This document shows positions 8,454 to 16,617 of a DNA stretch of 64,000 nt, in pieces. Below the pieces are notes generated by a model. That model was not told the origin of the DNA. It did not search any database and saw only the letters and a program-made list of their open reading frames with translations. The DNA is from JABFRJ01 sp963847145. GTDB lineage: Bacteria; Pseudomonadota; Alphaproteobacteria; Rhizobiales; Hyphomicrobiaceae. The number at the start of each line of letters is the position of its first letter. The first letter of the stretch is position 1. The stretch lies in assembly GCA_963847145.1 (NCBI GenBank), contig CAWJYN010000003.1, positions 620,001 through 684,000 of the forward strand. The letters run 5' to 3'. A program made the translations under genes and the position numbers.

Positions 8454-9050
8454 ATGTCGGATGCGCCATCCCCGCGTGATGCCGCAACGTATCAGGTGAT
8501 CGTTGCCACCGCTGAGCGCCTGTTCCGCACGCTCGGCTATCAGAAGACGACGGTCGGTGACATTGCCAAGGAACTCAATATGAGCCCGGCCAATGTCTAC
8601 CGTTTCTTTGATAGCAAAGCCGCCCTGCGTGATGCCGTTGGCCGCCAGTTGATGGGTGAGGTTGAAAACGCGGTGTCCGTGATTGCGCGTTCATCCGGAG
8701 CGGCTGGTCCGCGCCTGCGCAATGCCGTGCTCTCGATGTGCGCCATGAATCATGCGCGCTACATGTCCGACCTGAAAATGCACGAGATGATCGCCGTCGC
8801 CCTCGACGAGTCGTGGGGCATGGTTATTAAGCATATCGACACGATCGAACAACTGATCACCAAAATCTGTGCCGACGGCATTGCCAGCGGTGAGTTCAAG
8901 GTCATGGACCCGGTGCTGGCCGCGCGCTGCGTCAAGTCGGCCATGATCTCGTTCTGCCATCCGCAACTGCTCGAAGAATGCGCCGACATTCCCGGCCCCA
9001 CCGCCGAAGAGATGATAGACTTCTGCCTGGAGGCACTGAAGAAGCGCTGA
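8454..9050 (+). CDS. TetR/AcrR-family transcriptional regulator
   Basis: The 198-residue protein from ATG 8454 has the TetR N-terminal DNA-binding helices at about residues 12-60: VIVATAERLFRTLGYQKTTV, then DIAKELNMSPANVYRFF, the recognition helix with the conserved Y-R-F-F. The all-helical C-terminal half has the usual ligand-pocket and dimer layout. It lies 151 bases after the RND pump gene in the same direction, so it is a likely second local regulator of the efflux system, besides the MarR protein. Confidence 0.92.
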   Translation: MSDAPSPRDAATYQVIVATAERLFRTLGYQKTTVGDIAKELNMSPANVYRFFDSKAALRDAVGRQLMGEVENAVSVIARSSGAAGPRLRNAVLSMCAMNHARYMSDLKMHEMIAVALDESWGMVIKHIDTIEQLITKICADGIASGEFKVMDPVLAARCVKSAMISFCHPQLLEECADIPGPTAEEMIDFCLEALKKR

Positions 9051-9061
9051 GCACCGTTAAC

Positions 9062-9109
9062 GTTCTGGTAACCGTTCTGGCAACTGTTCTGGCAACTGTT
9101 CTGGCAACT
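9062..9109. repeat. 12-base tandem repeat, four copies
   Basis: Four head-to-tail copies of GTTCTGGCAACT start 12 bases after the tetR stop; copies 2-4 are identical and the first differs at two positions. There are no spacers, and the unit is too short for a CRISPR. It is best read as a short slippage-prone repeat. Confidence 0.85.
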
Positions 9110-9232
9110 GCCCTCGACATCGCCGCATTCCAAGTCAATATTGTGGGCCAATCCGCGTGGTGGCCGTATCGATCAGATGCGCGCGGACGATTGTCACGAT
9201 CGCTCACATCGATCGCACACACGGAGACCGCT

Positions 9233-9757
9233 ATGTTCCGCATCGATACCAACGCGCGCTCGGGGCCGCGCCTCATTGCCGATACCAAGCTGACACCCGA
9301 TGACTTTCGCGCGATCGGTGCGCAGTCTGGTGCGGTTGTTTTTGCCGCGCGCAAGTCCGGGTTGATCGCCGCGCGGACGGCTGAGCGAAAAGAGATGATT
9401 GAAACGCGCTGGAATGGCAAGGAGACCGCCAACACAGCGCGGCCTGGTGATCGCATCGCCACCAACCTGGATGCCAATGGCGTGCCGTTGGTTGATCGCG
9501 AGGGGCAGCAGAACACCTACGTCATCGCCGCCGACAAGTTTGTGGCTCTGTATGATCTCGCCGACACGATATCGCCGTTGGGTCGCACCTACCGTGCGCG
9601 TGGCACTGTGGAGGCGATCGAGTTCACCGGTGGCTTCGAGATCCTCGCGCCGTGGGGGGAAAAGCAGATTGCCGACAATGGCTTTCTCATTCTCAACAGC
9701 GGCGATGTGTACGGCAATCATGCCGAGACCTTCAACGCGGGGTACGAGCGGCTCTAG
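9233..9757 (+). CDS. Unassigned protein with two PGDYG-like repeats
   Basis: The frame from ATG 9233 encodes 174 residues with no signal peptide or membrane helix. Two segments resemble each other and the PGDYG pattern: one contains ARPGDRIATNLD...NTYVIAADKFVALYD (about residues 65-107), the other NGFLILNSGDVYGNHAETFNAGYE near the C-terminus, each ending in an aromatic F...YE/YD. I infer a duplicated small beta domain of the PGDYG kind; the family has no firm function. It stands between the tetR gene and a REP-like repeat, without an operon partner. Confidence 0.6.
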   Translation: MFRIDTNARSGPRLIADTKLTPDDFRAIGAQSGAVVFAARKSGLIAARTAERKEMIETRWNGKETANTARPGDRIATNLDANGVPLVDREGQQNTYVIAADKFVALYDLADTISPLGRTYRARGTVEAIEFTGGFEILAPWGEKQIADNGFLILNSGDVYGNHAETFNAGYERL

Positions 9758-9772
9758 GAGCCATTGCCGTAG

Positions 9773-9856
9773 GTTGGGTCAGGCCGCTTCAGGCCGTAAC
9801 CCAACGGTGTGTAGACAGGGCGTTGGGTTGCGCTGCCGAAGGGCTGCTCATCCAAC
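9773..9856. repeat. REP-like palindromes of the GTTGGGT...ACCCAAC type
   Basis: GTTGGGT (9773-9779) pairs with ACCCAAC (9799-9805) around a loop with a repeated CAGGCCG. A second, imperfect hairpin follows: GTTGGGT at 9822-9828 with ATCCAAC at 9850-9856. Such GTAGGTTGGGT repeats are common dispersed palindromes in proteobacteria. They fill the gap before the hydrolase gene. Confidence 0.6.
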
Positions 9857-9879
9857 CGACATTGGGGGAACTTCTGCCG

Positions 9880-11028
9880 ATGCTGCGTCTTGCGCTCCAA
9901 GCGTTCCGCCAAGCCCGCCTTCACACCGTTGCGGTGCGCGCCATGCGAGTTCTTTTTCTGACCTGGATCGGCGTCTTTGCCGTCGTCTATGCGTTTCAGC
10001 GCAAATTGCTGTTCATGCCGGACCAGCATCGCACGGCGCCCGAAACTGCCGGGCTCGCTGCTGTAACAGAGGATTTCATTCAGACGCCTGACGGTGAGCA
10101 GCTGATCTGTTGGACCAGCAAGGCCAAGGCCGGCCAACCCACGATCCTCTATTTTCATGGCAATGCCGGCGCCCTCGCCGCGCGCGGTGACCGCATCGCG
10201 CGATTTCAAACGGCCGGCTATGGCGTCCGCATGGTGAGTTATCGCGGCTTCGGTGGTTCGACCGGCAGCCCCAGCGAGCGCGGCCTGATCATTGATGCGC
10301 TGGCCGCTTATGACCGCATGAGCGCCGAGGGACTTGCGGCGCACGACATCATCGTGTTTGGGGAAAGTCTTGGCAGCGGCGTCGCGGTTCAACTCGCGGC
10401 AAGCCGGCCGGTCGCCGCGGTGATCCTCGATAGTCCCTTTACGTCCACTGTCGATGCAGGGGCTTACCACTATCCCTATCTGCCGGTCCGATGGCTGATG
10501 TGGGACCGGTTCAATTCGCTGGCGCATATTGCGGCTATTCGTGCACCGTTGCTGGTAGTGCATGGAACGCGCGATGACGTTGTGCCCTATGCCCTCGGCC
10601 AGCAGCTGTTCGCGGCGGCGGTGGAGCCCAAGCAGTTTCTTTCGTTACCAGGAGAAGGGCATACGGCTCCGCTGGAGCGCGGCGCATGGGCGGCGATTGT
10701 GCCGTTCGTTGCGCGCGTCATGGTCGCCGGCAGAGCGGGCGCGCAGGGCAAAGCTGTAAGCGCCAGGACGAGCCACCGCTATTTCGCGGCGCTCACCGTC
10801 GGCTTCCAATCCGCTGCATGCATAGAGATGGAGACACGGCGGAAGCCCAATTGTTGCTGGGAATACCACGGAAGAGTGCGGTTGAACGTGATGGGCGCCG
10901 GATCACCGTGCTTGAAGATGCGATCGATGATCGACGTCGCGGGTGCTGCAGCCGTCGAGAGCTTGAGGGTGAAACGCAAAGGCCCGGCGTCGGTGATGAT
11001 ATGTGGACGCGTATTGCCTTGCGGATAA
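9880..11028 (+). CDS. Alpha/beta hydrolase, membrane-anchored, with an anomalous C-terminal read-through
   Basis: After an N-terminal membrane anchor (VLFLTWIGVFAVVYAFQ) the protein has the alpha/beta hydrolase core of the ABHD13/YfhR type: the oxyanion loop YFHGNAG, the YRGFGGSTG turn, the nucleophile elbow GESLGSG with the catalytic Ser, Asp in HGTRDDVVP and His in GEGHTAP. The fold should end near nucleotide 10740. The frame instead runs on to 11028, across 250 bases of a convincing gene on the other strand. In the +1 frame a TAA at 10757-10759 ends the gene 19 bases before that neighbour, so a one-base indel near 10700-10750 is likely. Substrate unknown; esterase or thioesterase is plausible. 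Confidence 0.8.
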   Translation: MLRLALQAFRQARLHTVAVRAMRVLFLTWIGVFAVVYAFQRKLLFMPDQHRTAPETAGLAAVTEDFIQTPDGEQLICWTSKAKAGQPTILYFHGNAGALAARGDRIARFQTAGYGVRMVSYRGFGGSTGSPSERGLIIDALAAYDRMSAEGLAAHDIIVFGESLGSGVAVQLAASRPVAAVILDSPFTSTVDAGAYHYPYLPVRWLMWDRFNSLAHIAAIRAPLLVVHGTRDDVVPYALGQQLFAAAVEPKQFLSLPGEGHTAPLERGAWAAIVPFVARVMVAGRAGAQGKAVSARTSHRYFAALTVGFQSAACIEMETRRKPNCCWEYHGRVRLNVMGAGSPCLKMRSMIDVAGAAAVESLRVKRKGPASVMICGRVLPCG

Positions 11029-11474
11029 AAACGGATGGTCTCGGACGCACTGGCGCGGCCGGCGATGCCGATTGGCGCGAATGATTTCGCCACTTGGTCT
11101 GTTGTGCGCGGATGCTCGCCAACGAAAGCGCTGTAGAACAGCTTCTTCTTGGGCATGTCCTCTTTGGCGTTGGGATTTTCGACTTCCAGCTCCATGGACA
11201 GCACGGTGCCGGAGCGGGCGCCGTCATTGCTGATGGTAATCGGGATGGCGAATACTTCCGTGTCGCCGCCGCCGTCCTGGCCGTACTGGAGCACGGGCGG
11301 CACGAACACCGTCAGGTTGGGTTGCTTGATGACGGTTTCGTAGAAGCTGACGCCGGAGAAAGCGAAGGCGAAGGCCGATACCAGCGTGGCCATCCGATTG
11401 CCGCGGCTGGCGATGCGCGCAATGCTTGCGAAACCGCCGATGCCAGACAATCCTGCATTTTCCGGCAACGCCAT
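10779..11474 (-). CDS. Membrane-anchored protein of unknown function
   Basis: The 231-residue product has one membrane helix near the N-terminus (about residues 27-44, RMATLVSAFAFAFSGVSFYE), followed by a beta-rich domain: LTVFVPPVLQYG, EVFAIPITISNDGARSGTVLSMELEVEN and an immunoglobulin-like alternation to the end. The N-in signal-anchor layout suggests that the domain faces the periplasm. I recognise no named family. Its 3' end lies under the read-through of the convergent hydrolase gene, and the regular beta pattern makes this strand the real one. Confidence 0.65.
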   Translation of the reverse strand: MALPENAGLSGIGGFASIARIASRGNRMATLVSAFAFAFSGVSFYETVIKQPNLTVFVPPVLQYGQDGGGDTEVFAIPITISNDGARSGTVLSMELEVENPNAKEDMPKKKLFYSAFVGEHPRTTDQVAKSFAPIGIAGRASASETIRFYPQGNTRPHIITDAGPLRFTLKLSTAAAPATSIIDRIFKHGDPAPITFNRTLPWYSQQQLGFRRVSISMHAADWKPTVSAAK

Positions 11475-11561
11475 AGCAACGACCCCCGCACACTGCAGAA
11501 CAACACTTCCCCCGCGTAGCGGCGGTTTGCGGCCGTGTTGGGGCAGCGGGGACTTGCAGGT

Positions 11562-12129
11562 TCAGCGCACCACTTCGATGGCGACGCGCGCGAGGCCGGC
11601 GCTGGTCATAGCGATTTCAGTGGCGGCGGCTTCCGAGAGATCGATCACCCGCCCGGGCTTGAACGGCCCGCGATCGTTGATGCGGACGACGATGCTCCTG
11701 CCATTGGTGAGATTTGTAACGCGCACGCGGGTGCCGAACGGCAATGTCTTATGGGCGGCAGTTAAGCTATGCCGGTCGAAGCGCTCGCCGGACGATGTCA
11801 TCTGATCTTGCCAGTAGTACGAAGCGATGCCGCCAAGCTCGTGGGCATAGCCGGTGAGTGGGCGCGGTGCGTTTGGCGCCGGTGCGACAGTGACTTGCAT
11901 CGGGCTGGCTGGCGCCGGAATAACGATTGTGCGCCAGGGCGACAGCGCCGGCTTTGCGAGCTTGCCCGGCGGTGCAGATGCCGGAACATCTGGACGGAAC
12001 ATTGGCGACGCTGCGCGGTTCGGGCTGGTCGGCAAATACAGAAACCGCGTCCTGTGCCGAGGCCGACGACAGAGCTCCTCCGAGGGTGAACACCCCCAGC
12101 GCGGCAAGAGTTACTGGAAACCGGAGCAC
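11562..12129 (-). CDS. rlpA: RlpA-like double-psi beta-barrel protein (septal ring lytic transglycosylase type), frame changes near its N-terminus
   Basis: The conserved domain lies at 11562 to about 11850: GIASYYWQDQMTSSGERFD, then HKTLPFGTRVRVTNL and INDRGPFKPGRVIDLS, the RlpA/DPBB signatures including the catalytic-type Asp. In that frame the N-terminus has no export signal. The overlapping frame starting at ATG 12129 gives a clear signal peptide (LAALGVFTLGGALSSASA) plus QDAVSVFADQPEP, then becomes nonsense close to 12005 where the other frame turns sensible (MFRPDVPASAPPG). So one base was gained or lost around 12000. The protein would cleave peptidoglycan at the septum or poles. It is followed by unrelated genes. 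Confidence 0.8.
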
Positions 12130-12195
12130 AGGCAGCCTCGAAGCGACGGCAGGGACGCCGCTTCGATGCGTTCGATCGTGGCCCGGCGCAAGACG

Positions 12196-15100
12196 TCAGG
12201 CGCGCGCCGCGGCCGAGTTATCCCCATCCGACATGCGGCTCAACAACCGCTCGAGGGCTTTTTCGGCCTGTCCAAGCTCGGCGGCCACACTCGCTGCCAA
12301 TGTGTCGCAATCGGCTGCATCAGCACCGAGCCGCAACTTCATTTCGAGCGCCCGGCACTTCTCCGAGAGGCGCGTCGCGCCGACATTGGCACTGGAGGAC
12401 TTGAGGCTATGGGCGACATTGCGCAGCAATTCGGGGTCGGATTGCGCCACCGCTGCGCGCAGCGACACGAACGTTTCCGGCACGGCGCTGAGGAAGGCAC
12501 GCACGAGGCGGCCGAGGAAGGCGGGACGGCTCTTTAACAACACGGTGTGCAGCGCGACGTCGAGATGCACGCTGTCGCTGTTGCCAACGGTCGCTGGCGC
12601 GGCCGGCGCTGGCTGATGCGGTATGACTGGTGCTGCTGGTTTGCTTTGCGGGGCTGTGGCAACGCCGTCGCGCACCCCCCACTTTTCCAGCATACCGCGC
12701 AGCTGCATGTCTGAGAACGGTTTAGAGAGGAAGTCGTCCGAGCCGGCGTCGAGCGCCTGTGCGCGATCGCTTTCATAGGCGTTGGCGGTGACGGCGACGA
12801 TCGGCACGCGCTTTTGTCCACGCAGGCGCTCGCTTTCGCGGATGCGGCGCGTGGCGGACAGGCCGTCGAGTTCCGGCATCTGCAAGTCCATCAAGATGAT
12901 GTCGAAGCTCGAGCGGTCATAGGCGGCAATCGCTTCGATGCCGTTCATGGCCACTGTGACGCGGCAATCGAGTTCGTTGAGATATTCGCGGGCGACTTCG
13001 ATATTGGTTTGGTTGTCTTCGACCAGCAGCACCCGCAGCTTGAGCGAGGGGGCGACGCTGCGATGCTGGCGGGCGAGGCTAAACACATCCGTGGCGAATG
13101 AGCTGATCTCGACGTCGGGGTCTTGCGTGCGCGCGACAGCCGCCAGCAAATCTGTGCGGCGGACGGGCTTGCTGAGAAGAATGGTGTTACCGAGGCCATG
13201 TTGATCCACCGGGTTGGCGTTCCAGTTGGCCGACATCAGTGCAACGACCGATGTTGCTGAGAACTTGGGTGTGTTGCGGATCGTGCGGCACAGATGCAAG
13301 CCACTGAGGCGCGGCCGCACGCGATCGATAATGACGACATGATACGGGATGCCGGCCTGAGCGGCCTCCGTCAACGTCGACAGTGCTTCGGTTTCGCTGG
13401 CGCCGCTGACGACGTCGGCGCCGCTGCCGGCGAGGTTGGCCATGAGCATCTCCCGCGTCGTGTCGCGATCATCGATGATGAGTGCGCGCACGCCGGCAAG
13501 CGAGACCTGGCTGAGGATCGAGGTGGTGTGTGCCGACGCCGTGACCTCAAACGGGATCACAAAGCGCACGGTGGTGCCGCGGCCCTTCTCGCTGGTCATT
13601 TCGACGGTGCCGCCGAGCAGTTCGACGAGATGCCGCGTGATCGAGAGGCCGAGGCCGGTGCCACCAAAGCGGCGGCTGATCGTTGAATCGGCCTGCGCGA
13701 ACGGTTCGAACAGCCGCTTGATCGCTTCCTTGTCAATGCCGATGCCCGTGTCGGAGACTTCGAACATGACAGTCGATTTGTCGGCAACGCCGGGAACGGG
13801 CGACATGCGGACGACAACTTCGCCGGCCTCGGTGAACTTGATCGAATTGCCGATCAGATTAATCAGTACCTGGCGGAGGCGTACCGGGTCGCTTTTGACG
13901 CCGACCGGCGTATCCGGCGCGATGATCAGGCTGACTTCGAGCCCCTTGCGATAGCCCGATGTCGAGCACAGCTCCAGCGCGTCCTCGATGCAGTGGCGGA
14001 GATTGAAATCCTGCGGGTCGAGTTTGAAGTGCCCGGCTTCGATCCGTGACAGATCGAGCACGTCGTTAATGATGCCCAGCAGGCTTTTGGCGCTCTCGCA
14101 CAAGGTCGTTGCGAGCCGCGTCTGACGCGGTGACAGATCGGTCTTCAGCAAGAGATCGCCCATGCCGAGCACGCCGTTCAGCGGCGTCCGCATTTCGTGG
14201 CTCATCTTGGCGAGGAAGGCCGATTTGGCCTGATTGGCGAGGCCAACCAAACGGTTCGCCGCCTTCAGGTTCTCTTCGGCTTCCTTGGTGCGCGACGCAT
14301 CCAGGATAACGCCGGTCCACAGCACGGAGCCATCGGCCAAGGGCTCAGGCCGCGCGATGGCATGCGTGGTGCGCCGGCTGCCGTCGGGCAGATCGATCGC
14401 GGCTTCCACGTCCCATTTGGTCAAAGTCTTGGATGCTTCGACGAGCCGCTGACGGAAGGTCTGGCGGTAGTCTTCGGTGTAGGTTCTGAATAGCACATCA
14501 GGGTCGCGAATGACTTCGGCGGGATCGACCCCGAACAGCTCGCGCGCGCCTTCGCTGAGGAAGGTATAGCGGATGTCGCCATCCATTTTGACGATGCGCT
14601 GGTAGACGACGCCAGGGATGGTCTTGGCGAGCGAACTGAATTGGTTGGGTGCAACGGCGCTGATCTCTTTGCGGCGCGAATAGATCGATGCGGCCAGTGG
14701 CACACTGAGGTCGGTTTCGAATTGCGCGGCAATGGCTTCGAGCTTGGTTGCACGCGTGTAGCAGATCATCGCCGCAGCGATGGCCTTGCCCGTCGGCCCC
14801 ATGATGGGAACGCAGCAGTAGTTCTTGATCCCGTGAGCGGCGAGCGCCTGCTCGGGGGCGTTGGGCTTCCGCTTGGCGCCCGGAGAGCCATAGGTCGCGC
14901 GTCCGCTGGCGAGGCATTCGGCCAACAGCGCATGGCCCTGGGATGTCATAATCTCGCGAAGCGCGGGGCTGGTGCACAGGATGTTTGGCACGTTGCCTTT
15001 GCTGGCGAGGGCCAGTGCAACACCGGCTGCACCCAGGGCTTCCTTGATCGCTTGTGCGCAGGCATCGCCGAAGGCCGCACTATCGGTCAGGGAAAACGCT

Positions 15101-15246
15101 GCCGCAAACAAAGTGCGTTCATAGACCGCGCGGACCTTGGCGCGTGCAACGGCAGCACTTTCGCTGCGACGAAGCGGACGCGCCGGCTTTTCTGCGGTGC
15201 CCGACTTCTTTGTGGTCTTTGACGTGCGTGTGGTGCGGTGTGTCAT
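12196..15246 (-). CDS. Soluble hybrid sensor histidine kinase: GAF-PAS-HisKA-HATPase-REC-REC-Hpt
   Basis: The 1016-residue protein has no membrane helix. Domains in order: a basic N-terminal tail, GAF (about 40-190), PAS (about 205-320), dimerisation/phosphoacceptor helix with KMSHEMRTPLNGV (His350), ATP-binding domain with N-box NLIGNSIKFTE (about 463-473) and DTGIGI and GGTGLGL loops, REC1 (about 585-705, Asp641 in IIDRVRP where the usual Met is Arg), canonical REC2 (about 737-855, Asp787 in LMDLQMP) and Hpt (His946 in VAHSLKSSS). It is built for an internal multistep phosphorelay with cytosolic input. It lies 90 bases downstream of the binding-protein gene and reads in the same direction, so it is probably part of that unit. 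The output protein may be the REC genes at 20.5-21.8 kb. Confidence 0.93.
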   Translation of the reverse strand: MTHRTTRTSKTTKKSGTAEKPARPLRRSESAAVARAKVRAVYERTLFAAAFSLTDSAAFGDACAQAIKEALGAAGVALALASKGNVPNILCTSPALREIMTSQGHALLAECLASGRATYGSPGAKRKPNAPEQALAAHGIKNYCCVPIMGPTGKAIAAAMICYTRATKLEAIAAQFETDLSVPLAASIYSRRKEISAVAPNQFSSLAKTIPGVVYQRIVKMDGDIRYTFLSEGARELFGVDPAEVIRDPDVLFRTYTEDYRQTFRQRLVEASKTLTKWDVEAAIDLPDGSRRTTHAIARPEPLADGSVLWTGVILDASRTKEAEENLKAANRLVGLANQAKSAFLAKMSHEMRTPLNGVLGMGDLLLKTDLSPRQTRLATTLCESAKSLLGIINDVLDLSRIEAGHFKLDPQDFNLRHCIEDALELCSTSGYRKGLEVSLIIAPDTPVGVKSDPVRLRQVLINLIGNSIKFTEAGEVVVRMSPVPGVADKSTVMFEVSDTGIGIDKEAIKRLFEPFAQADSTISRRFGGTGLGLSITRHLVELLGGTVEMTSEKGRGTTVRFVIPFEVTASAHTTSILSQVSLAGVRALIIDDRDTTREMLMANLAGSGADVVSGASETEALSTLTEAAQAGIPYHVVIIDRVRPRLSGLHLCRTIRNTPKFSATSVVALMSANWNANPVDQHGLGNTILLSKPVRRTDLLAAVARTQDPDVEISSFATDVFSLARQHRSVAPSLKLRVLLVEDNQTNIEVAREYLNELDCRVTVAMNGIEAIAAYDRSSFDIILMDLQMPELDGLSATRRIRESERLRGQKRVPIVAVTANAYESDRAQALDAGSDDFLSKPFSDMQLRGMLEKWGVRDGVATAPQSKPAAPVIPHQPAPAAPATVGNSDSVHLDVALHTVLLKSRPAFLGRLVRAFLSAVPETFVSLRAAVAQSDPELLRNVAHSLKSSSANVGATRLSEKCRALEMKLRLGADAADCDTLAASVAAELGQAEKALERLLSRMSDGDNSAAARA

Positions 15247-15336
15247 GGACGCTTAAATTCAACCATTGTGAGGGGGTAACAGGCAGTGGGTCAGCGATTG
15301 CGACTTTTGATCAAGGGCGCGCACAGGGGCGTGCCA

Positions 15337-16617
15337 TCACTCGACGATGCCAAGGTTATCCAAGGCTACCGGTGCGACTGGTGCCGCTGCCGTCTCGCTC
15401 TCTCTCGACTTGGTGACGCGCCGCGAGACGCCCGTGGTCGAGCGGACGAGAACGCCATCATTGTCGTAGACGACCGTTGCGCCTTCAAAGAGCGGGAAGG
15501 GGATTTTGAGACCGATTTCGCGCGCCTTGCGGAAGCTGATTGCGACGTCGGGCGGCGAGACGATGCCAACCGGGTAGTCGCCGGGTGCGCGGACACCTTC
15601 CAGGATGCCAACAGCATAGAGTGCGGCTTGATAAGCATTACTTTCGAAACTGATCCCGACCGACAAGGCAGCGGTGTTGTCACCAGCCTGGACGACATCG
15701 GTAACGGTGCTCAATACCGGCACGCGGAACGAGTGGGCATTGATGGTGGCGATTTCGTTGAAGACAGTGGTGCTGCCGGTGATCCAGAACAAGCTGTTGG
15801 CGAGCTCCGGATCGTTCTTGCGCATCACCGTGACGGCGTCGCGCACCAGACGGCCCAATTCGTCTTTGACATTGGCTGTGGACTTTACGGCCAAGTCGAA
15901 CACGCGAATGCCGCGGGCGCGGGCATAGTCGGCGGCGGGCTTGGACTGGGTCTGGACAGCACTGGTGTTGTTGCTGTCGACCAGGATCGCCAGGTTCTTG
16001 AGGTTTGGACGCAGTTGCATGACGTATGACATCTGCGCGTCGATGGGCATGTTGAGCGACGTGAAGGCAAAGTTGCTGCCCGACCCCTGGGTGTAGTTCT
16101 TCATCTGGCCAAGCAGGACCGGATCCTTCGAGCACACGGAGACGACCGGCAGGCGGCCGCCACGATAGTTGTCCCAGAGCCAAGCCGTGGCTTCCGATCC
16201 CATGCCGATCACCATGTCGTAATTGTTGGCTTCGGCGAGTTCGAGTGCAGCGCGGCCGCGCGCGGTGTCGACGCCGAACATATTGACGGTGATTTCCGCA
16301 TCGACGCGCTTGTCTTCGAAGACGTTGACGATCTTGGTGATGGCGGTGTCATAGGCTGATGAGGCCCGCGGATAGAGCACCAGCACGCGCCGCAACGGGC
16401 GCGATGAAACCAGACGCTTAGGGCGGATCTGGAGGATCTGTGGATCTTTGTCCGGCTGAACGATGACCCACTCTTTGGTCGCGGACGCGCCGATCTTGAA
16501 CCAGCTGCCGATGGCAATCATAGTGTTAGTGGCGTAAGCCTCACTGCCGCAGAGCGCCGTCAAAGCGACGGCGAGCACATACAGACACGCGCGGGTCACA
16601 GACTTGATTGTGCGCAT
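15337..16617 (-). CDS. Periplasmic substrate-binding protein, ABC_sub_bind family (COG2984)
   Basis: From ATG 16617 the product is 426 residues with a signal peptide (CLYVLAVALTALCGSEAYA). The body has the two-lobed type-I periplasmic-binding arrangement of COG2984: RRVLVLYPRASSAYDTAITK, MVIGMGSEATAWLWDNYRGG, LPVVSVCSKDPVLLGQ, NLKNLAILVDSNNTSAVQTQ and YQAALYAVGILEGV. The start codon overlaps the stop of the sensor-MFS gene by one base (TGATG). No ABC permease or ATPase gene accompanies it, so I infer a role in signal reception, presenting a ligand to the sensor-like neighbour, rather than uptake. The ligand is unknown. Confidence 0.85.
   Translation of the reverse strand: MRTIKSVTRACLYVLAVALTALCGSEAYATNTMIAIGSWFKIGASATKEWVIVQPDKDPQILQIRPKRLVSSRPLRRVLVLYPRASSAYDTAITKIVNVFEDKRVDAEITVNMFGVDTARGRAALELAEANNYDMVIGMGSEATAWLWDNYRGGRLPVVSVCSKDPVLLGQMKNYTQGSGSNFAFTSLNMPIDAQMSYVMQLRPNLKNLAILVDSNNTSAVQTQSKPAADYARARGIRVFDLAVKSTANVKDELGRLVRDAVTVMRKNDPELANSLFWITGSTTVFNEIATINAHSFRVPVLSTVTDVVQAGDNTAALSVGISFESNAYQAALYAVGILEGVRAPGDYPVGIVSPPDVAISFRKAREIGLKIPFPLFEGATVVYDNDGVLVRSTTGVSRRVTKSRESETAAAPVAPVALDNLGIVE

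Noticed and set aside
9062..9109. CRISPR-like repeat
   Set aside because: Units are 12 bases, contiguous and without spacers.
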